Shown here one piece after another: positions 41,158 to 49,998 of a stretch of DNA of 64,000 nt. The stretch is from Prauserella aidingensis. GTDB lineage: Bacteria; Actinomycetota; Actinomycetes; Mycobacteriales; Pseudonocardiaceae. How positions within the stretch are numbered: the stretch's first letter is position 1; each line of letters opens with the position of its first letter. The stretch spans positions 1 to 64,000 of the forward strand of contig NZ_JAMTCN010000017.1 of assembly GCF_024171865.1 (NCBI RefSeq), in the 5' to 3' direction. A program made the position numbers and the translations under genes. The notes under the pieces are model-generated. The model did not search any database. It saw nothing but the letters and a program-made list of their open reading frames with translations, and had not been told where the DNA came from.

Positions 41158-42426
41158 GTGCACAACGCAGAACACGCCTCCCCCGCGGCCGCCGCGACCG
41201 ATGCGCCGGACGGCGGGGAGGCTGCTGCGCCGGAGTTGCTGACCCGGCCCGTCGAGGGCACTCCTCCGGTCATCGAGGACGCCGAGGCACTTCGCGAGGC
41301 CTGCGATCGGTTGGCCGCCGGCACCGGCCCCGTGGCCATCGACACCGAGCGCGCGTCGGGCTACCGCTACTGGCCCAAGGCGTACCTCGTGCAGATCCGT
41401 CGTCAGGGAGCGGGCACCGTGCTCGTCGACCCGATCCCGCTCGCCGACGAGCTGGCGCCGCTGGCAACCGCACTCGGTGACGCCGAGTGGGTGCTGCACG
41501 CCGCGTCTCAGGACCTGCCGTGCCTGGCCGAACTGGGCCTCCACCCCGCCTCCCTGTTCGACACCGAACTCGCGGGCAGGCTCGCGGGCCACGAACGCGT
41601 CGCGCTCGGCACCCTCGTGGAGAAGCTGCTCGGCTACACCCTGGAGAAGGGCCACAGCGCCGCCGACTGGTCGCGACGCCCACTGCCCGACGAGTGGCTG
41701 GACTACGCCGCACTCGACGTCGAACTCCTCGTGCCACTCCGTGACACCCTCGAGGCCGAGCTGACGGCCCAGGGCAAGCTCGAGTGGGCCAGGCAGGAGT
41801 TCGAGGCCGTGCGCACCGCACCGGCGGCGCCACCGCGTGCCGAACCGTGGCGGCGCACCTCGGGCGTGCACAAGGTCCGGACCCCGCGCGGGCTCGCCGC
41901 CGTCCGCGCACTCTGGGAGGCGCGGGACGAGATGGCGCGCAAGCGCGACCGCGCGCCGTCCCGGGTGCTGCCCGACAGCGCGATCATCAACGCCGTGCTC
42001 GCTGATCCGTCCACGCCGCAGCAGCTGCAGGCGCTGCCGGTCTTCGGTGGCCGAGTGCAGCGCCGCTACAGCGCCCACTGGCTTCGCCGGCTGGAGGCCG
42101 CGAGGGAGCTGCCCGCCGAGGAACTCCCGAGCACGTCGACGGGTGGCGACGGACCGCCGCCCGCCAACCGCTGGGGCGACAAGGACCCGGACGCCGCCGC
42201 CCGACTGGCCGCCGCCCGCACGGCGCTGACGAAAATCGCCGAGTCGCACACGCTGCCGGTGGAGAACGTCCTGTTGCCCGACCTGCTGCGCCGCACCTGC
42301 TGGACTCCGCCCGAGGACCCCTCCCCCGAGGGCGTCGCCGCGGCGCTCGCCGACGGCGGGGCGCGGCCGTGGCAGGTCGACCTCGTCGCCGACGCGCTGA
42401 GCACCGCGCTGCACGCCACGGCCTGA
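41158..42426 (+). CDS. rnd: ribonuclease D (DEDD exonuclease with HRDC domain)
   Basis: A 422-residue 3'-5' exoribonuclease. The DEDD active site is visible: VAIDTERASGYRYWPKAYL (Asp, Glu), HAASQDLPCLAELGL (Asp), SRRPLPDEWLDYAALDVELLVPL (Tyr/Asp). The HRDC domain (about residues 245-320) has PRGLAAVRALWEARDEMARKRDRAPSRVL broken over two helices, and a C-terminal extension follows. It processes tRNA and other stable RNAs in bacteria where it is characterised. The start is GTG 41158. The mycobacterial counterpart sits just before dxs; here fad, dipeptidase and guanidino genes are inserted between. Confidence 0.9.
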   Translation: MHNAEHASPAAAATDAPDGGEAAAPELLTRPVEGTPPVIEDAEALREACDRLAAGTGPVAIDTERASGYRYWPKAYLVQIRRQGAGTVLVDPIPLADELAPLATALGDAEWVLHAASQDLPCLAELGLHPASLFDTELAGRLAGHERVALGTLVEKLLGYTLEKGHSAADWSRRPLPDEWLDYAALDVELLVPLRDTLEAELTAQGKLEWARQEFEAVRTAPAAPPRAEPWRRTSGVHKVRTPRGLAAVRALWEARDEMARKRDRAPSRVLPDSAIINAVLADPSTPQQLQALPVFGGRVQRRYSAHWLRRLEAARELPAEELPSTSTGGDGPPPANRWGDKDPDAAARLAAARTALTKIAESHTLPVENVLLPDLLRRTCWTPPEDPSPEGVAAALADGGARPWQVDLVADALSTALHATA

Positions 42427-42590
42427 GCACGGGACCGGCTCACGGCGCCCTCTCCGCCGTCCGGCGGCGCACGTCTCCGGCCGAGCTCGGCGCCGGTCAC
42501 GAGGTGTACCCGAAAGCGGCGACACCTGCCCACTCGGTGGAGTGACACACGGTGGGCGAGGCCACCCTGCGAAGCACCCGGACGCGCGAC

Positions 42591-42616
42591 TACTATCGCG
42601 GTTACCGGCTGGTAAC
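42591..42616 (+). promoter_or_regulatory. fadAB promoter and candidate operator
   Basis: TACTAT (42591-42596) is a good -10 hexamer. The inverted repeat GTTACC-GGCT-GGTAAC (42601-42616) starts 4 bp further downstream and so covers the transcription start. This is the usual placement for a TetR- or GntR-type repressor of beta-oxidation genes. The regulator itself is not in the window. Confidence 0.65.
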
Positions 42617-42679
42617 AACGCTGTACGGGCCGGTATCCGAGTTTCCGACACCGCGAACATCACCTCCGAAGGAGCACCC

Positions 42680-43882
42680 GTGTCCGCACCCGCGCGCACC
42701 GTGGCCTTCGTCGACGGGTTGCGAACCCCGTTCGGCAAGGCAGGCGACAAGGGCATCTACGCCAACACACGGGCCGACGATCTCGTCGTCAAGGTCATCC
42801 GCGAACTGCTGCGCCGTCACCCGGAGCTGCCGCCCGAGCGGATCGACGACGTCGCCGTCGCCGCCACGACCCAGACCGGTGACCAGGGCCTGACCATCGG
42901 CCGGACGGCCGCGCTGCTGGCGGGCCTGCCGAAGTCCGTTCCCGGTTTCGCCATCGACCGCATGTGCGCGGGCGCCATGACGGCCGTGACCTCGGTCGCG
43001 GGCGGCATCGCGTTCGGCGCCTACGACGTGGCCTTCGCGGGCGGCGTCGAGCACATGGGCAGGCACCCGATGGGCGAAGGCGTGGACCCGAACCCGCGGT
43101 TCCTGTCCGACAAGCTGGTCGACCCGTCCGCCCTGGTCATGGGCCAGACGGCGGAGAACGTCCACGACCGCTACCCGGCGATCACCAAGGAGCGCTGCGA
43201 CGCCTTCGCCGTCCGCAGCCAGGAACGCTTCGCCGACGCCGTGAAGACGGGCAAGATCGGCCCGGAGCTGGTGCCGGTCGCCACGCGGCACCCCGAGCTG
43301 GGCTGGGACCTCGTCACGGAGGACGAGCCTCCCCGCCCCGGAACCACGATGGAGAACCTCGCGGGCCTGAAGACGCCGTTCCGCCCGCACGGCCGGGTCA
43401 CCGCGGGCAACGCGGCGGGCCTCAACGACGGCGCGACCGGCGCGCTGCTCGCCGGTGAGGACACGGCGCGGGAGCTGGGCCTGCCCGTGGGCATGCGCCT
43501 GGTGGGCTACTCGTTCGCCGGTGTCGAGCCGGAGGTGATGGGTGTCGGCCCCGTGCCTGCGACCGAGAAGGCTCTGACGCGCGCCGGACTGTCCATCTCG
43601 GACATCGACCTGTTCGAGATCAACGAGGCGTTCGCCGTGCAGGTCCTGGCCTTCCTCGACCACTTCGGCATCGCCGAGGACGACACCCGCGTCAACGCCT
43701 GGGGCGGCGCGATCGCCTGCGGCCACCCGCTCGCCTCGTCCGGCGTCCGGCTGATGACCCAGCTCTCGCGCCGGTTCGCCGAGCGCCCCGACGTGCGCTA
43801 CGGCATGACGACGATGTGCATCGGTATCGGCATGGGCGGCACCGTCATCTGGGAGAACCCCCACTGGGAGGGCAACAAGTGA
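42680..43882 (+). CDS. fadA: acetyl-CoA C-acyltransferase (3-ketoacyl-CoA thiolase)
   Basis: A 400-residue thiolase that cleaves 3-ketoacyl-CoA to acetyl-CoA and a shortened acyl-CoA. It has the catalytic Cys in DRMCAGAMTAV, MGQTAENVHDRYPAITKERCD, GRVTAGNAAGLNDGATG, LFEINEAFAVQVLAF and the C-terminal CGHPLASSG and MTTMCIGIGMGG (second Cys). The start is GTG 42680, preceded by AAGGAG. It is coupled to fadB: the fadB GTG overlaps the fadA TGA. In TFP naming these are the beta and alpha subunits. Confidence 0.92.
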   Translation: MSAPARTVAFVDGLRTPFGKAGDKGIYANTRADDLVVKVIRELLRRHPELPPERIDDVAVAATTQTGDQGLTIGRTAALLAGLPKSVPGFAIDRMCAGAMTAVTSVAGGIAFGAYDVAFAGGVEHMGRHPMGEGVDPNPRFLSDKLVDPSALVMGQTAENVHDRYPAITKERCDAFAVRSQERFADAVKTGKIGPELVPVATRHPELGWDLVTEDEPPRPGTTMENLAGLKTPFRPHGRVTAGNAAGLNDGATGALLAGEDTARELGLPVGMRLVGYSFAGVEPEVMGVGPVPATEKALTRAGLSISDIDLFEINEAFAVQVLAFLDHFGIAEDDTRVNAWGGAIACGHPLASSGVRLMTQLSRRFAERPDVRYGMTTMCIGIGMGGTVIWENPHWEGNK

Positions 43883-45987
43883 TCACCGCAGAACAGGCAC
43901 AGAGCGCATTCCCCGACGAGGTCGTCACCCGTGCGGTGACGCGCGTCGTGACCGTACCCGGCCTCGACAAGCCGGTCGCCCTCATCACGATCGACAACGG
44001 CCACGACCACACGCGGCCGTCGACGTTCGGCCCCCAGAGCCTGGTGAGCCTGAACGCGGCGTTCGACGAGGCCGTCGCCGCCGACCCTGCCGCCATCGCC
44101 GTCACCGGCAAACCGTTCGTGTTCGCCGTCGGCGCCGACCTGTCCGGTGTGGAGCAGATCTCCGATCCGGAGCTGGCGCGGCAGATCGCGCAGACCGGCC
44201 ACGACGTGTTCCGCAGGTTCACCGAGTCGGAGATCCCGACGTTCGCGTTCGTCAACGGCGCCGTGATGGGCGGCGGACTCGAACTCGCACTGTCGTGTCA
44301 CTACCGCACGATGGCCGACAACGTGGCCGCGATCGCGCTGCCCGAGGTGTTCCTCGGGCTGTTCCCGGGCTGGGGCGGTACGCAGTTGCTGCCGAACCTG
44401 ATCGGCCCGGCCGCCGCGGTGACGGTGATCGTCGAGAACGCGTTGAACCAGAACAAGATGCTCAAGCCGACGCAGGCCGCGGAGCTGGGCATCACCGACG
44501 AGCTGCTGCCGTCGGCGGACTACCTGGAGCAGTCGCTGCTGTGGCTGGTGAAGGTCGTCCGCGGTGAGGTCACGCCCGCCCGTCGCGAGATCGACCGCGG
44601 CGGCGAGTGGGACGCCGCCATGGGCAGGGCGAAGGCCGTGGTGTCCGGCAAGACCAAGGGCGCCTCGCCGGGCGCGGAGAAGGCGCTGGAACTCCTGGAA
44701 CTCGCGCGCACCGCCGACCGGGACGCCGGCTACGCCGCCGAGACCGAGGCACTGGCCGAGCTGCTGATGTCCGATCCGCTGCGGTCCGGGCTGTACTCGT
44801 TCGACCTCGTCAACAAGCGGGCCAAGAAGCCTGCGGGCGCGCCGGACAAGTCGCTCGCCCGGCAGGTCGGCAAGGTCGGCATCGTCGGCGCGGGCCTGAT
44901 GGCCAGCCAGCTGGCGCTGCTGTTCGTGCGCAGGCTCAAGGTGCCGGTCGTGCTCACCGACGTCGACCAGGAGCGGGTCGACAAGGGCGTGTCCTATGTG
45001 CACGGCGAGATCGACAAACTGCTCGAGAAGAAGCGCATCGGTCCCGACGAGGCCAACCGGCTGCGCGCGCTCGTGTCCGGTTCGCTGGACAAGGCGGCGT
45101 TCGCCGACGCGGGCTTCGTCATCGAGGCGGTGTTCGAGGACCTGGGCGTGAAGCGGAAGGTCTTCGCCGAGGTCGAGCAGCACGTGAGCCCCGAGTGCGT
45201 GCTGGCGACCAACACGTCGTCGCTGTCGATCACGGCGATGGCCTCCGAGCTGCAGCACCCCGAGCGGGTCGTCGGCTTCCACTTCTTCAACCCGGTGGCG
45301 GTGCTGCCGCTGCTGGAGATCGTCCGCGGGGAGCGCACCGACGACGAGACGTTGGCGACGGCGTTCTCGGTGGGCAAGCAGCTGAAGAAGTCGAGCGTGC
45401 TCGTCAAGGACGCCCCGGCGTTCGTGGTGAACAGGGTGCTGACCCGTTTCCTGGGCGAGGTGCTGGCCACAGTGGACGAGGGCACGCCGTTCGACGTGGC
45501 CGACTCCGCACTCGACCCGCTCGGCCTGCCGATGTCGCCGATGACGCTGCTGCAGCTGGTCGGCCCGCCGGTGGCGCTGCACGTGGCCGAGACGATGCAC
45601 GAGGCCTTCCCCGAGCGCTACGGCGTGAGCGAGAATCTGAAGCGGTTCGTCGAGGCTGGCAAGTCCGCGGTCTGGCAGTACGACGACTCGGGCAACCCGG
45701 CGATCGACCCCGAGGTCGCCGAGCTGTGGCAGCAGGGTGACGCGCCGTCGACGGCCGAGCAGGTGCGTGAGCGCGCCCTGGCCGCGCTGGCCGAGGAGAT
45801 CCGCATCATGCTCGACGAGGGTGTCGTCGCCGAGGCCCACGACATCGACCTGTGCATGATCCTCGGCGCGGGCTGGCCGTTCTGGCTGGGCGGCATCACG
45901 CCGTACCTCGACCGCGCGGGCGTGTCGGAGAAGGTCGCGGGCAAGCCCTTCCTGGCTCCAGGCGTGGCGTCGGTTCCCCCGGCGTGA
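43879..45987 (+). CDS. fadB: fatty-acid oxidation alpha subunit (enoyl-CoA hydratase / 3-hydroxyacyl-CoA dehydrogenase)
   Basis: A 702-residue multifunctional protein. The N-terminal crotonase domain (about 1-200) has GKPFVFAVGADLSGVEQI, NGAVMGGGLELALSCHYRT and PEVFLGLFPGWGGTQLLPNL; the dehydrogenase part (about 325-690) has KVGIVGAGLMASQLALLFV (NAD site), ATNTSSLSITAMAS, VGFHFFNPVAVLPLLEIVR (catalytic His) and DPLGLPMSPMTLLQLVG. This is the normal FadB/TFP-alpha layout. The start is GTG 43879, overlapping the fadA stop by 4 nt. A perfect 15-bp terminator follows the gene. Confidence 0.93.
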   Translation: MITAEQAQSAFPDEVVTRAVTRVVTVPGLDKPVALITIDNGHDHTRPSTFGPQSLVSLNAAFDEAVAADPAAIAVTGKPFVFAVGADLSGVEQISDPELARQIAQTGHDVFRRFTESEIPTFAFVNGAVMGGGLELALSCHYRTMADNVAAIALPEVFLGLFPGWGGTQLLPNLIGPAAAVTVIVENALNQNKMLKPTQAAELGITDELLPSADYLEQSLLWLVKVVRGEVTPARREIDRGGEWDAAMGRAKAVVSGKTKGASPGAEKALELLELARTADRDAGYAAETEALAELLMSDPLRSGLYSFDLVNKRAKKPAGAPDKSLARQVGKVGIVGAGLMASQLALLFVRRLKVPVVLTDVDQERVDKGVSYVHGEIDKLLEKKRIGPDEANRLRALVSGSLDKAAFADAGFVIEAVFEDLGVKRKVFAEVEQHVSPECVLATNTSSLSITAMASELQHPERVVGFHFFNPVAVLPLLEIVRGERTDDETLATAFSVGKQLKKSSVLVKDAPAFVVNRVLTRFLGEVLATVDEGTPFDVADSALDPLGLPMSPMTLLQLVGPPVALHVAETMHEAFPERYGVSENLKRFVEAGKSAVWQYDDSGNPAIDPEVAELWQQGDAPSTAEQVRERALAALAEEIRIMLDEGVVAEAHDIDLCMILGAGWPFWLGGITPYLDRAGVSEKVAGKPFLAPGVASVPPA

Positions 45988-45999
45988 GGTGACGGCCGT

Positions 46000-46035
46000 G
46001 GCTGGGCCCGGGAGCGCACACTCCCGGGCCCAGCC
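46000..46035 (+). terminator. fadAB terminator
   Basis: GGCTGGGCCCGGGAG (46000-46014) pairs perfectly with CTCCCGGGCCCAGCC (46021-46035) around the 6-nt loop CGCACA. It may also serve the convergent dipeptidase gene. Confidence 0.85.
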
Positions 46036-46056
46036 GTATGGGTCGTTATACGGCGA

Positions 46057-47937
46057 TCAGTCGCCGGTGTCCTGCAGCTGTGCCCAGGCACGCTCGGCCT
46101 GCCTGCGCCAGCCGTTCCCGTCGCCGGGGGCGGCCTGTTCCATGGCGCGGAAGAACCGCTCCTTCGACAGCTGCGACACGGGAAGCTGCAGCTCCCCGAC
46201 CCGGTCGGCATACGCACCGTGCTCACGCGGGAAGTCGCCGAGGCCCTCGCGGTAGCAGAAGGCGATACCGTCGGCGTCGCCGTCGAGACCGCCGCCGCGG
46301 TTCATGCTCTGACTCTCCGGCCGCGCGGTCTCCCCCGGCAGGTCGCGCCCCGTGGGCATGCGAATGCCGAACCGCTCACGCGTCTCGTGCTCGACGGCAC
46401 CGACCAGCCGGTCGCCGAGCCCCAGACTCTCACCGAGCCGGTCCCCGACGTACCGGGTCAGGTACTGCGCGGCCGCGTCCTCACGGCCGGCGTCGTAGTG
46501 ACGGGCGGCCTTCGCCACGACACGGTCCTGTTCGGACACGAGACCGCGTTCGAATTTCTCGATCTCCGCGGTCACCGGCTCGTAGAACGCCTCCGGGTGC
46601 TCACACGTGTGATACATCAACCGCTTGAACGTCCTGGTGGCGTACTCGGTCGCCTCGAGCGGAGCGTAGTCGGCCGCGACGTGCGTCGACGCCGTGCCGC
46701 TGGTCAGGTACCGATGCTGCTTGAACTCCGGTGGCACGTCCTCGGCTCCGATGTAGACCGGCACGTACGGTGTCGTGACCGCGCCGGTGACGGCGGTCCA
46801 CAGCGCGTTGAGGTTCCCGTTGTCCCTGCCGGACAACCGCGCGACCTGTCCGTATCCGGAACGGTCGTGCGACCACCTCGGATCCCGCACGTAGGCGAGC
46901 ATGTCCTCCAGGGACACCGGCGCGAGCCCGTCGGCCAGCTCGGCTTCCAGCTCCCCCTGCACGTTCGCGCCCCACGGGTGGGTCGGGCTCACCTCGCGCT
47001 CGTTGGGCCGCCAACCGCCGTAGACGGCCTGCGGGTCGAAGGTGTCGCGGCCTGCCGGGTCGAACCAACCCTGCTCCACCGCGTAGTCGATGAAGTGGTC
47101 GGAGGCGAGGAACTCGTCGGGACGGTCCTGATAGTCCAGGGGCAGCGGCTCCAGGTAGCCGGGGAAGGAGACGCGGGTTTCGTCCGGGCCGAGCCGCTCT
47201 GCGGCCCACAGCCCCTGGCTGCCGCCATAGTTGACGAGCACCCAGCCTTCGTTCTCATCGGCGAACAGGTGCGAGTTGCCGCCGTAGGTGGAATAGCCGT
47301 ACCGGTCGATGAGACCGCCGACGATCTCGACGGCCTCGCGCGCGCTCGTGGCGCGTTCCATGGCTATACGCGAGAGGTCACTGTAGTTCGGACCGGTCTG
47401 CACCGCATCGGTCTTGCCCAGCAACCGGTCGCTCGTCGGCGACCAGACGTCGCGGGCCGCGACACCGTGCTCGTTGAGCCCGCCGTTGGTCAGCGGGGCC
47501 GGGAAGCCTTCGAACTCGGAGTAGTTCGACGAGATGTACTTGGCAGTCCGGCGTGCCTGCGGGATCTCGGTCAGTTCGCCCGGGTACCCGGCGCGGTCGG
47601 TCACGCCGACCGTCGTGGTCGCGTCGTCGGGGAACTCTCGACTCGGCACGATCTCGAGCCAGTGACTGGACGGCTCGTGACCGAACCCGCCGAGCAGCGT
47701 CGCACCGTCCTCGGTGAGATTCTTGCCGACGTAGAAGGCGATGCTCTTCGTCGGCGCGTCGGGCCGCAGCACGCTGTCACCGTTCGCGCCCGCAACGGTG
47801 TCACCGCCACGGGCGGAGTCACCGGGGCCTGCGGCGGCGCCGGGGACGACGAGCAGGCCCGCTGCCACGAGCAGGCCGAGCGCCGCACCGGAGCCGCGCC
47901 TCCACGCTCGGCGATGCCTCGTTCTGGGGATTCGCAC
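46057..47937 (-). CDS. secreted C69-family (Ntn) dipeptidase-like protein, nucleophile Cys replaced by Ser
   Basis: A 626-residue protein with an export signal (Arg-rich start, then LGLLVAAGLLVVPGAAAG). The mature part follows peptidase C69/PepD-like Ntn hydrolases: SIAFYVGKNLTEDGATLL, YISSNYSEFEGFPAPLTNGG, LNEHGVAARDVWSP and GYSTYGGNSHLFADENEGWVL. In characterised members the N-terminal nucleophile is Cys in CTTxLVGK; here the aligned residue is Ser65. Ser is a valid nucleophile in other Ntn hydrolases, so activity may persist. The start is GTG 47937 behind AGGAAGGA. It lies 112 bp downstream of a two-component system on the same strand. Confidence 0.82.
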   Translation of the reverse strand: MRIPRTRHRRAWRRGSGAALGLLVAAGLLVVPGAAAGPGDSARGGDTVAGANGDSVLRPDAPTKSIAFYVGKNLTEDGATLLGGFGHEPSSHWLEIVPSREFPDDATTTVGVTDRAGYPGELTEIPQARRTAKYISSNYSEFEGFPAPLTNGGLNEHGVAARDVWSPTSDRLLGKTDAVQTGPNYSDLSRIAMERATSAREAVEIVGGLIDRYGYSTYGGNSHLFADENEGWVLVNYGGSQGLWAAERLGPDETRVSFPGYLEPLPLDYQDRPDEFLASDHFIDYAVEQGWFDPAGRDTFDPQAVYGGWRPNEREVSPTHPWGANVQGELEAELADGLAPVSLEDMLAYVRDPRWSHDRSGYGQVARLSGRDNGNLNALWTAVTGAVTTPYVPVYIGAEDVPPEFKQHRYLTSGTASTHVAADYAPLEATEYATRTFKRLMYHTCEHPEAFYEPVTAEIEKFERGLVSEQDRVVAKAARHYDAGREDAAAQYLTRYVGDRLGESLGLGDRLVGAVEHETRERFGIRMPTGRDLPGETARPESQSMNRGGGLDGDADGIAFCYREGLGDFPREHGAYADRVGELQLPVSQLSKERFFRAMEQAAPGDGNGWRRQAERAWAQLQDTGD

Positions 47938-48049
47938 GGCGTTCCTTCCTCTCGGGGATCAATCGAGAAGAAGGTTAGCGACGGTAACGATCTGGGTGGA
48001 AGTAGTGGTACGTACGTGTGATTCTTCGCCGATCGGACACGGAGTTCGG

Positions 48050-49186
48050 CTACGCCGCCGCGGGCAGGCGGACGGTGACGGCCAGGCCGCCGCCCACGAC
48101 CGGTTCGGCGGAGACCGACCCCTCGTGCGCCTCCGCGGCCGCCCGCACGATCGACAGGCCGAGGCCCGCACCGTGCCGCGCCGTCCTGGCCACGCCCGCG
48201 CGACGGAACGGTTCGAACAGTCCCGCCACCGTTTCCGGATCCAGCAGCTGCCCGGACGAGCGCACCGTCAGCGTCGTCCACCGGTCCCCTGCGGTGGTGG
48301 TGACCTCGATCCAACCGGCGTCGACGTTGTGGCGCACGGCGTTCTCCAGCAGGTTTCCCGCCACGCGTTCCAGCAGCGCCCCGTCGCCGGTCGTCAACGC
48401 CGGGGCCAGCCGTAGGTCGACGTTCAGCTCGCGGCGCCGTGCGTCGGGTTCGACGACCTGCCACGCCCGGCCCGCGACGTCGGCCACGTTGACCCGCTCG
48501 GTCAGTGCGATCCCGGCACCGTCGGTGCGGGCGAGCAGCAGCAGCGACGTCACGAGCCGTTCGGCACGTTCGGTGGCGTCGCGCACGACGCCGGCCATGC
48601 GGCGCAGTTCGGCCTCGTCGGCATCCTCGTCGGGCAGCGTGACATCGAGTTCCGTGCGGATGACGGCCAGTGGCGTGCGCAGCTCGTGGCTCGCGTTGGC
48701 CACGAACTGCCGCTGCGTGTCGAACGCCGACTGAAGCCGGTCCAGCATCGCGTCGATCGTGCGCGCCAACTCGGCGAGTTCGTCCCGTGTGGACACGTCG
48801 CCGATGCGCTCCCCCATCGACTCGCCGGAGAGCCGCTGCGCCGTGCCCGTGATGTCCCGGAGCGGCTGCAACACCCGCGAGGTGAACGTCCACGCGAGAA
48901 TGCCCGCCGCGGCGACCACGAAGCAGAACGCGATGCCCCCGGCGACCACGACCCGTTCGCGCGCCGCGTCGCGCAGGTGCTCGGCCAGGTCCTCGGCCTT
49001 GACGTGCACGCCGTCGACCTCGACGACCGTTCCCGGCGGCAGCTGCGGCACGCCGCCCACCGCGTCGCCGACGAGCGTCCAGGCCAGCCACAGCAGCAGC
49101 GCGCTGACGGCCGCGACGAGCGCCGTCGCGAGAATGGTGATGCGGGCGCGCAGGCTGCGCGCCGGAATACCCGTACGCCGGATCAC
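48050..49186 (-). CDS. sensor histidine kinase
   Basis: A 378-residue kinase with two membrane helices (about 14-36 and 81-103) enclosing a short extracytoplasmic loop of about 45 residues (VPQLPPGTVVEVDGVHVK). After that come a HAMP domain (RVLQPLRDITGTAQRLSGE), HisKA with FVANASHELRTPLAVI (phospho-His) and a HATPase domain (NLLENAVRHN, GAGLGLSIVRAAAEAH). The short sensor loop suggests detection at or in the membrane. GTG 49186 directly follows the response-regulator stop, so the two are co-translated. Confidence 0.92.
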   Translation of the reverse strand: MIRRTGIPARSLRARITILATALVAAVSALLLWLAWTLVGDAVGGVPQLPPGTVVEVDGVHVKAEDLAEHLRDAARERVVVAGGIAFCFVVAAAGILAWTFTSRVLQPLRDITGTAQRLSGESMGERIGDVSTRDELAELARTIDAMLDRLQSAFDTQRQFVANASHELRTPLAVIRTELDVTLPDEDADEAELRRMAGVVRDATERAERLVTSLLLLARTDGAGIALTERVNVADVAGRAWQVVEPDARRRELNVDLRLAPALTTGDGALLERVAGNLLENAVRHNVDAGWIEVTTTAGDRWTTLTVRSSGQLLDPETVAGLFEPFRRAGVARTARHGAGLGLSIVRAAAEAHEGSVSAEPVVGGGLAVTVRLPAAA

Positions 49187-49936
49187 TTACGTCAGGGAAC
49201 CGGACTCCGAGGATCCGCGCGCACCCGGGGTACCGCCGGCCTCCTCCGCGGCGTCCTCCGTGGACCCCGCGCCGGGCACGCGGTAGCCCGAGCCGACGAC
49301 CGTCTCGATCACACCGGGTTCGCCGAGCTTCTTCCGCAGGGTCATCACGGTGACGCGCACCGTCGTGGTGAACGGGTCGGCGTTCTCGTCCCACACGCGT
49401 TCGAGCAGGTCCTCACTGCTGACGACGGCACCGCCCGCGGACAACAGCACCTCGAGGACGCCGAACTCCTTGCGGGTCAGGTCCACGGGCTCGCCGCCGC
49501 GATGCACCGTCCGGCGCGACGGGTCGAGCTCGATGTCGCCCGCGGTCAGCACCGGCGGTGCGGCGGGCGTGGCACGCCTGCCCAGCGCCCTGACGCGCGC
49601 CACCAGCTCGGGAAACGCGAACGGCTTCGCCACGTAGTCGTCGGCGCCGAGTGAGAGCCCTTCGACCCGCTCGGAGACCGCGGTGCTGGCCGTCAGCATC
49701 AGCACCCTGGTCAGCTCGCCGGAACGCACGATCTCGCGGCACAGTTCGTCGCCCGGCATCCCGGGCAGGTCGCGGTCGAGCACCACGACGTCGTACCGCG
49801 TCACCGACGCCTTCTCGTGTCCGTCGTCGCCGTCCAGCGCGACGTCCACGGCCATACCTTCGCGACGCAGACCCCGTGCGATCGCCTCCGCGAGCGGGGC
49901 CTCGTCCTCAACTACCAACACGCGCACGTCACCCAC
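49187..49936 (-). CDS. response regulator, OmpR/PhoB type
   Basis: A 249-residue regulator. The receiver domain has VRVLVVEDEAPLAEAIARGL, VVVLDRDLPGMPGD (phospho-Asp), LMLTAST and DDYVAKPFAFPELVARVRAL; the winged-helix domain has LTRKEFGVLEVLLSAGG and VTVMTLRKKLGEPGVIETV...GYRVPG. The start is GTG 49936 (GTG 49927 is also possible). It pairs with the adjacent kinase. The C69-like dipeptidase downstream is a plausible target or operon partner by position only. Confidence 0.92.
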   Translation of the reverse strand: MGDVRVLVVEDEAPLAEAIARGLRREGMAVDVALDGDDGHEKASVTRYDVVVLDRDLPGMPGDELCREIVRSGELTRVLMLTASTAVSERVEGLSLGADDYVAKPFAFPELVARVRALGRRATPAAPPVLTAGDIELDPSRRTVHRGGEPVDLTRKEFGVLEVLLSAGGAVVSSEDLLERVWDENADPFTTTVRVTVMTLRKKLGEPGVIETVVGSGYRVPGAGSTEDAAEEAGGTPGARGSSESGSLT

Positions 49937-49998
49937 GGTGACACAGAAAGCTGAGAAGCACCTATGTGAACCCGCTGTTCGCATCGGCCCCGGGGCCC

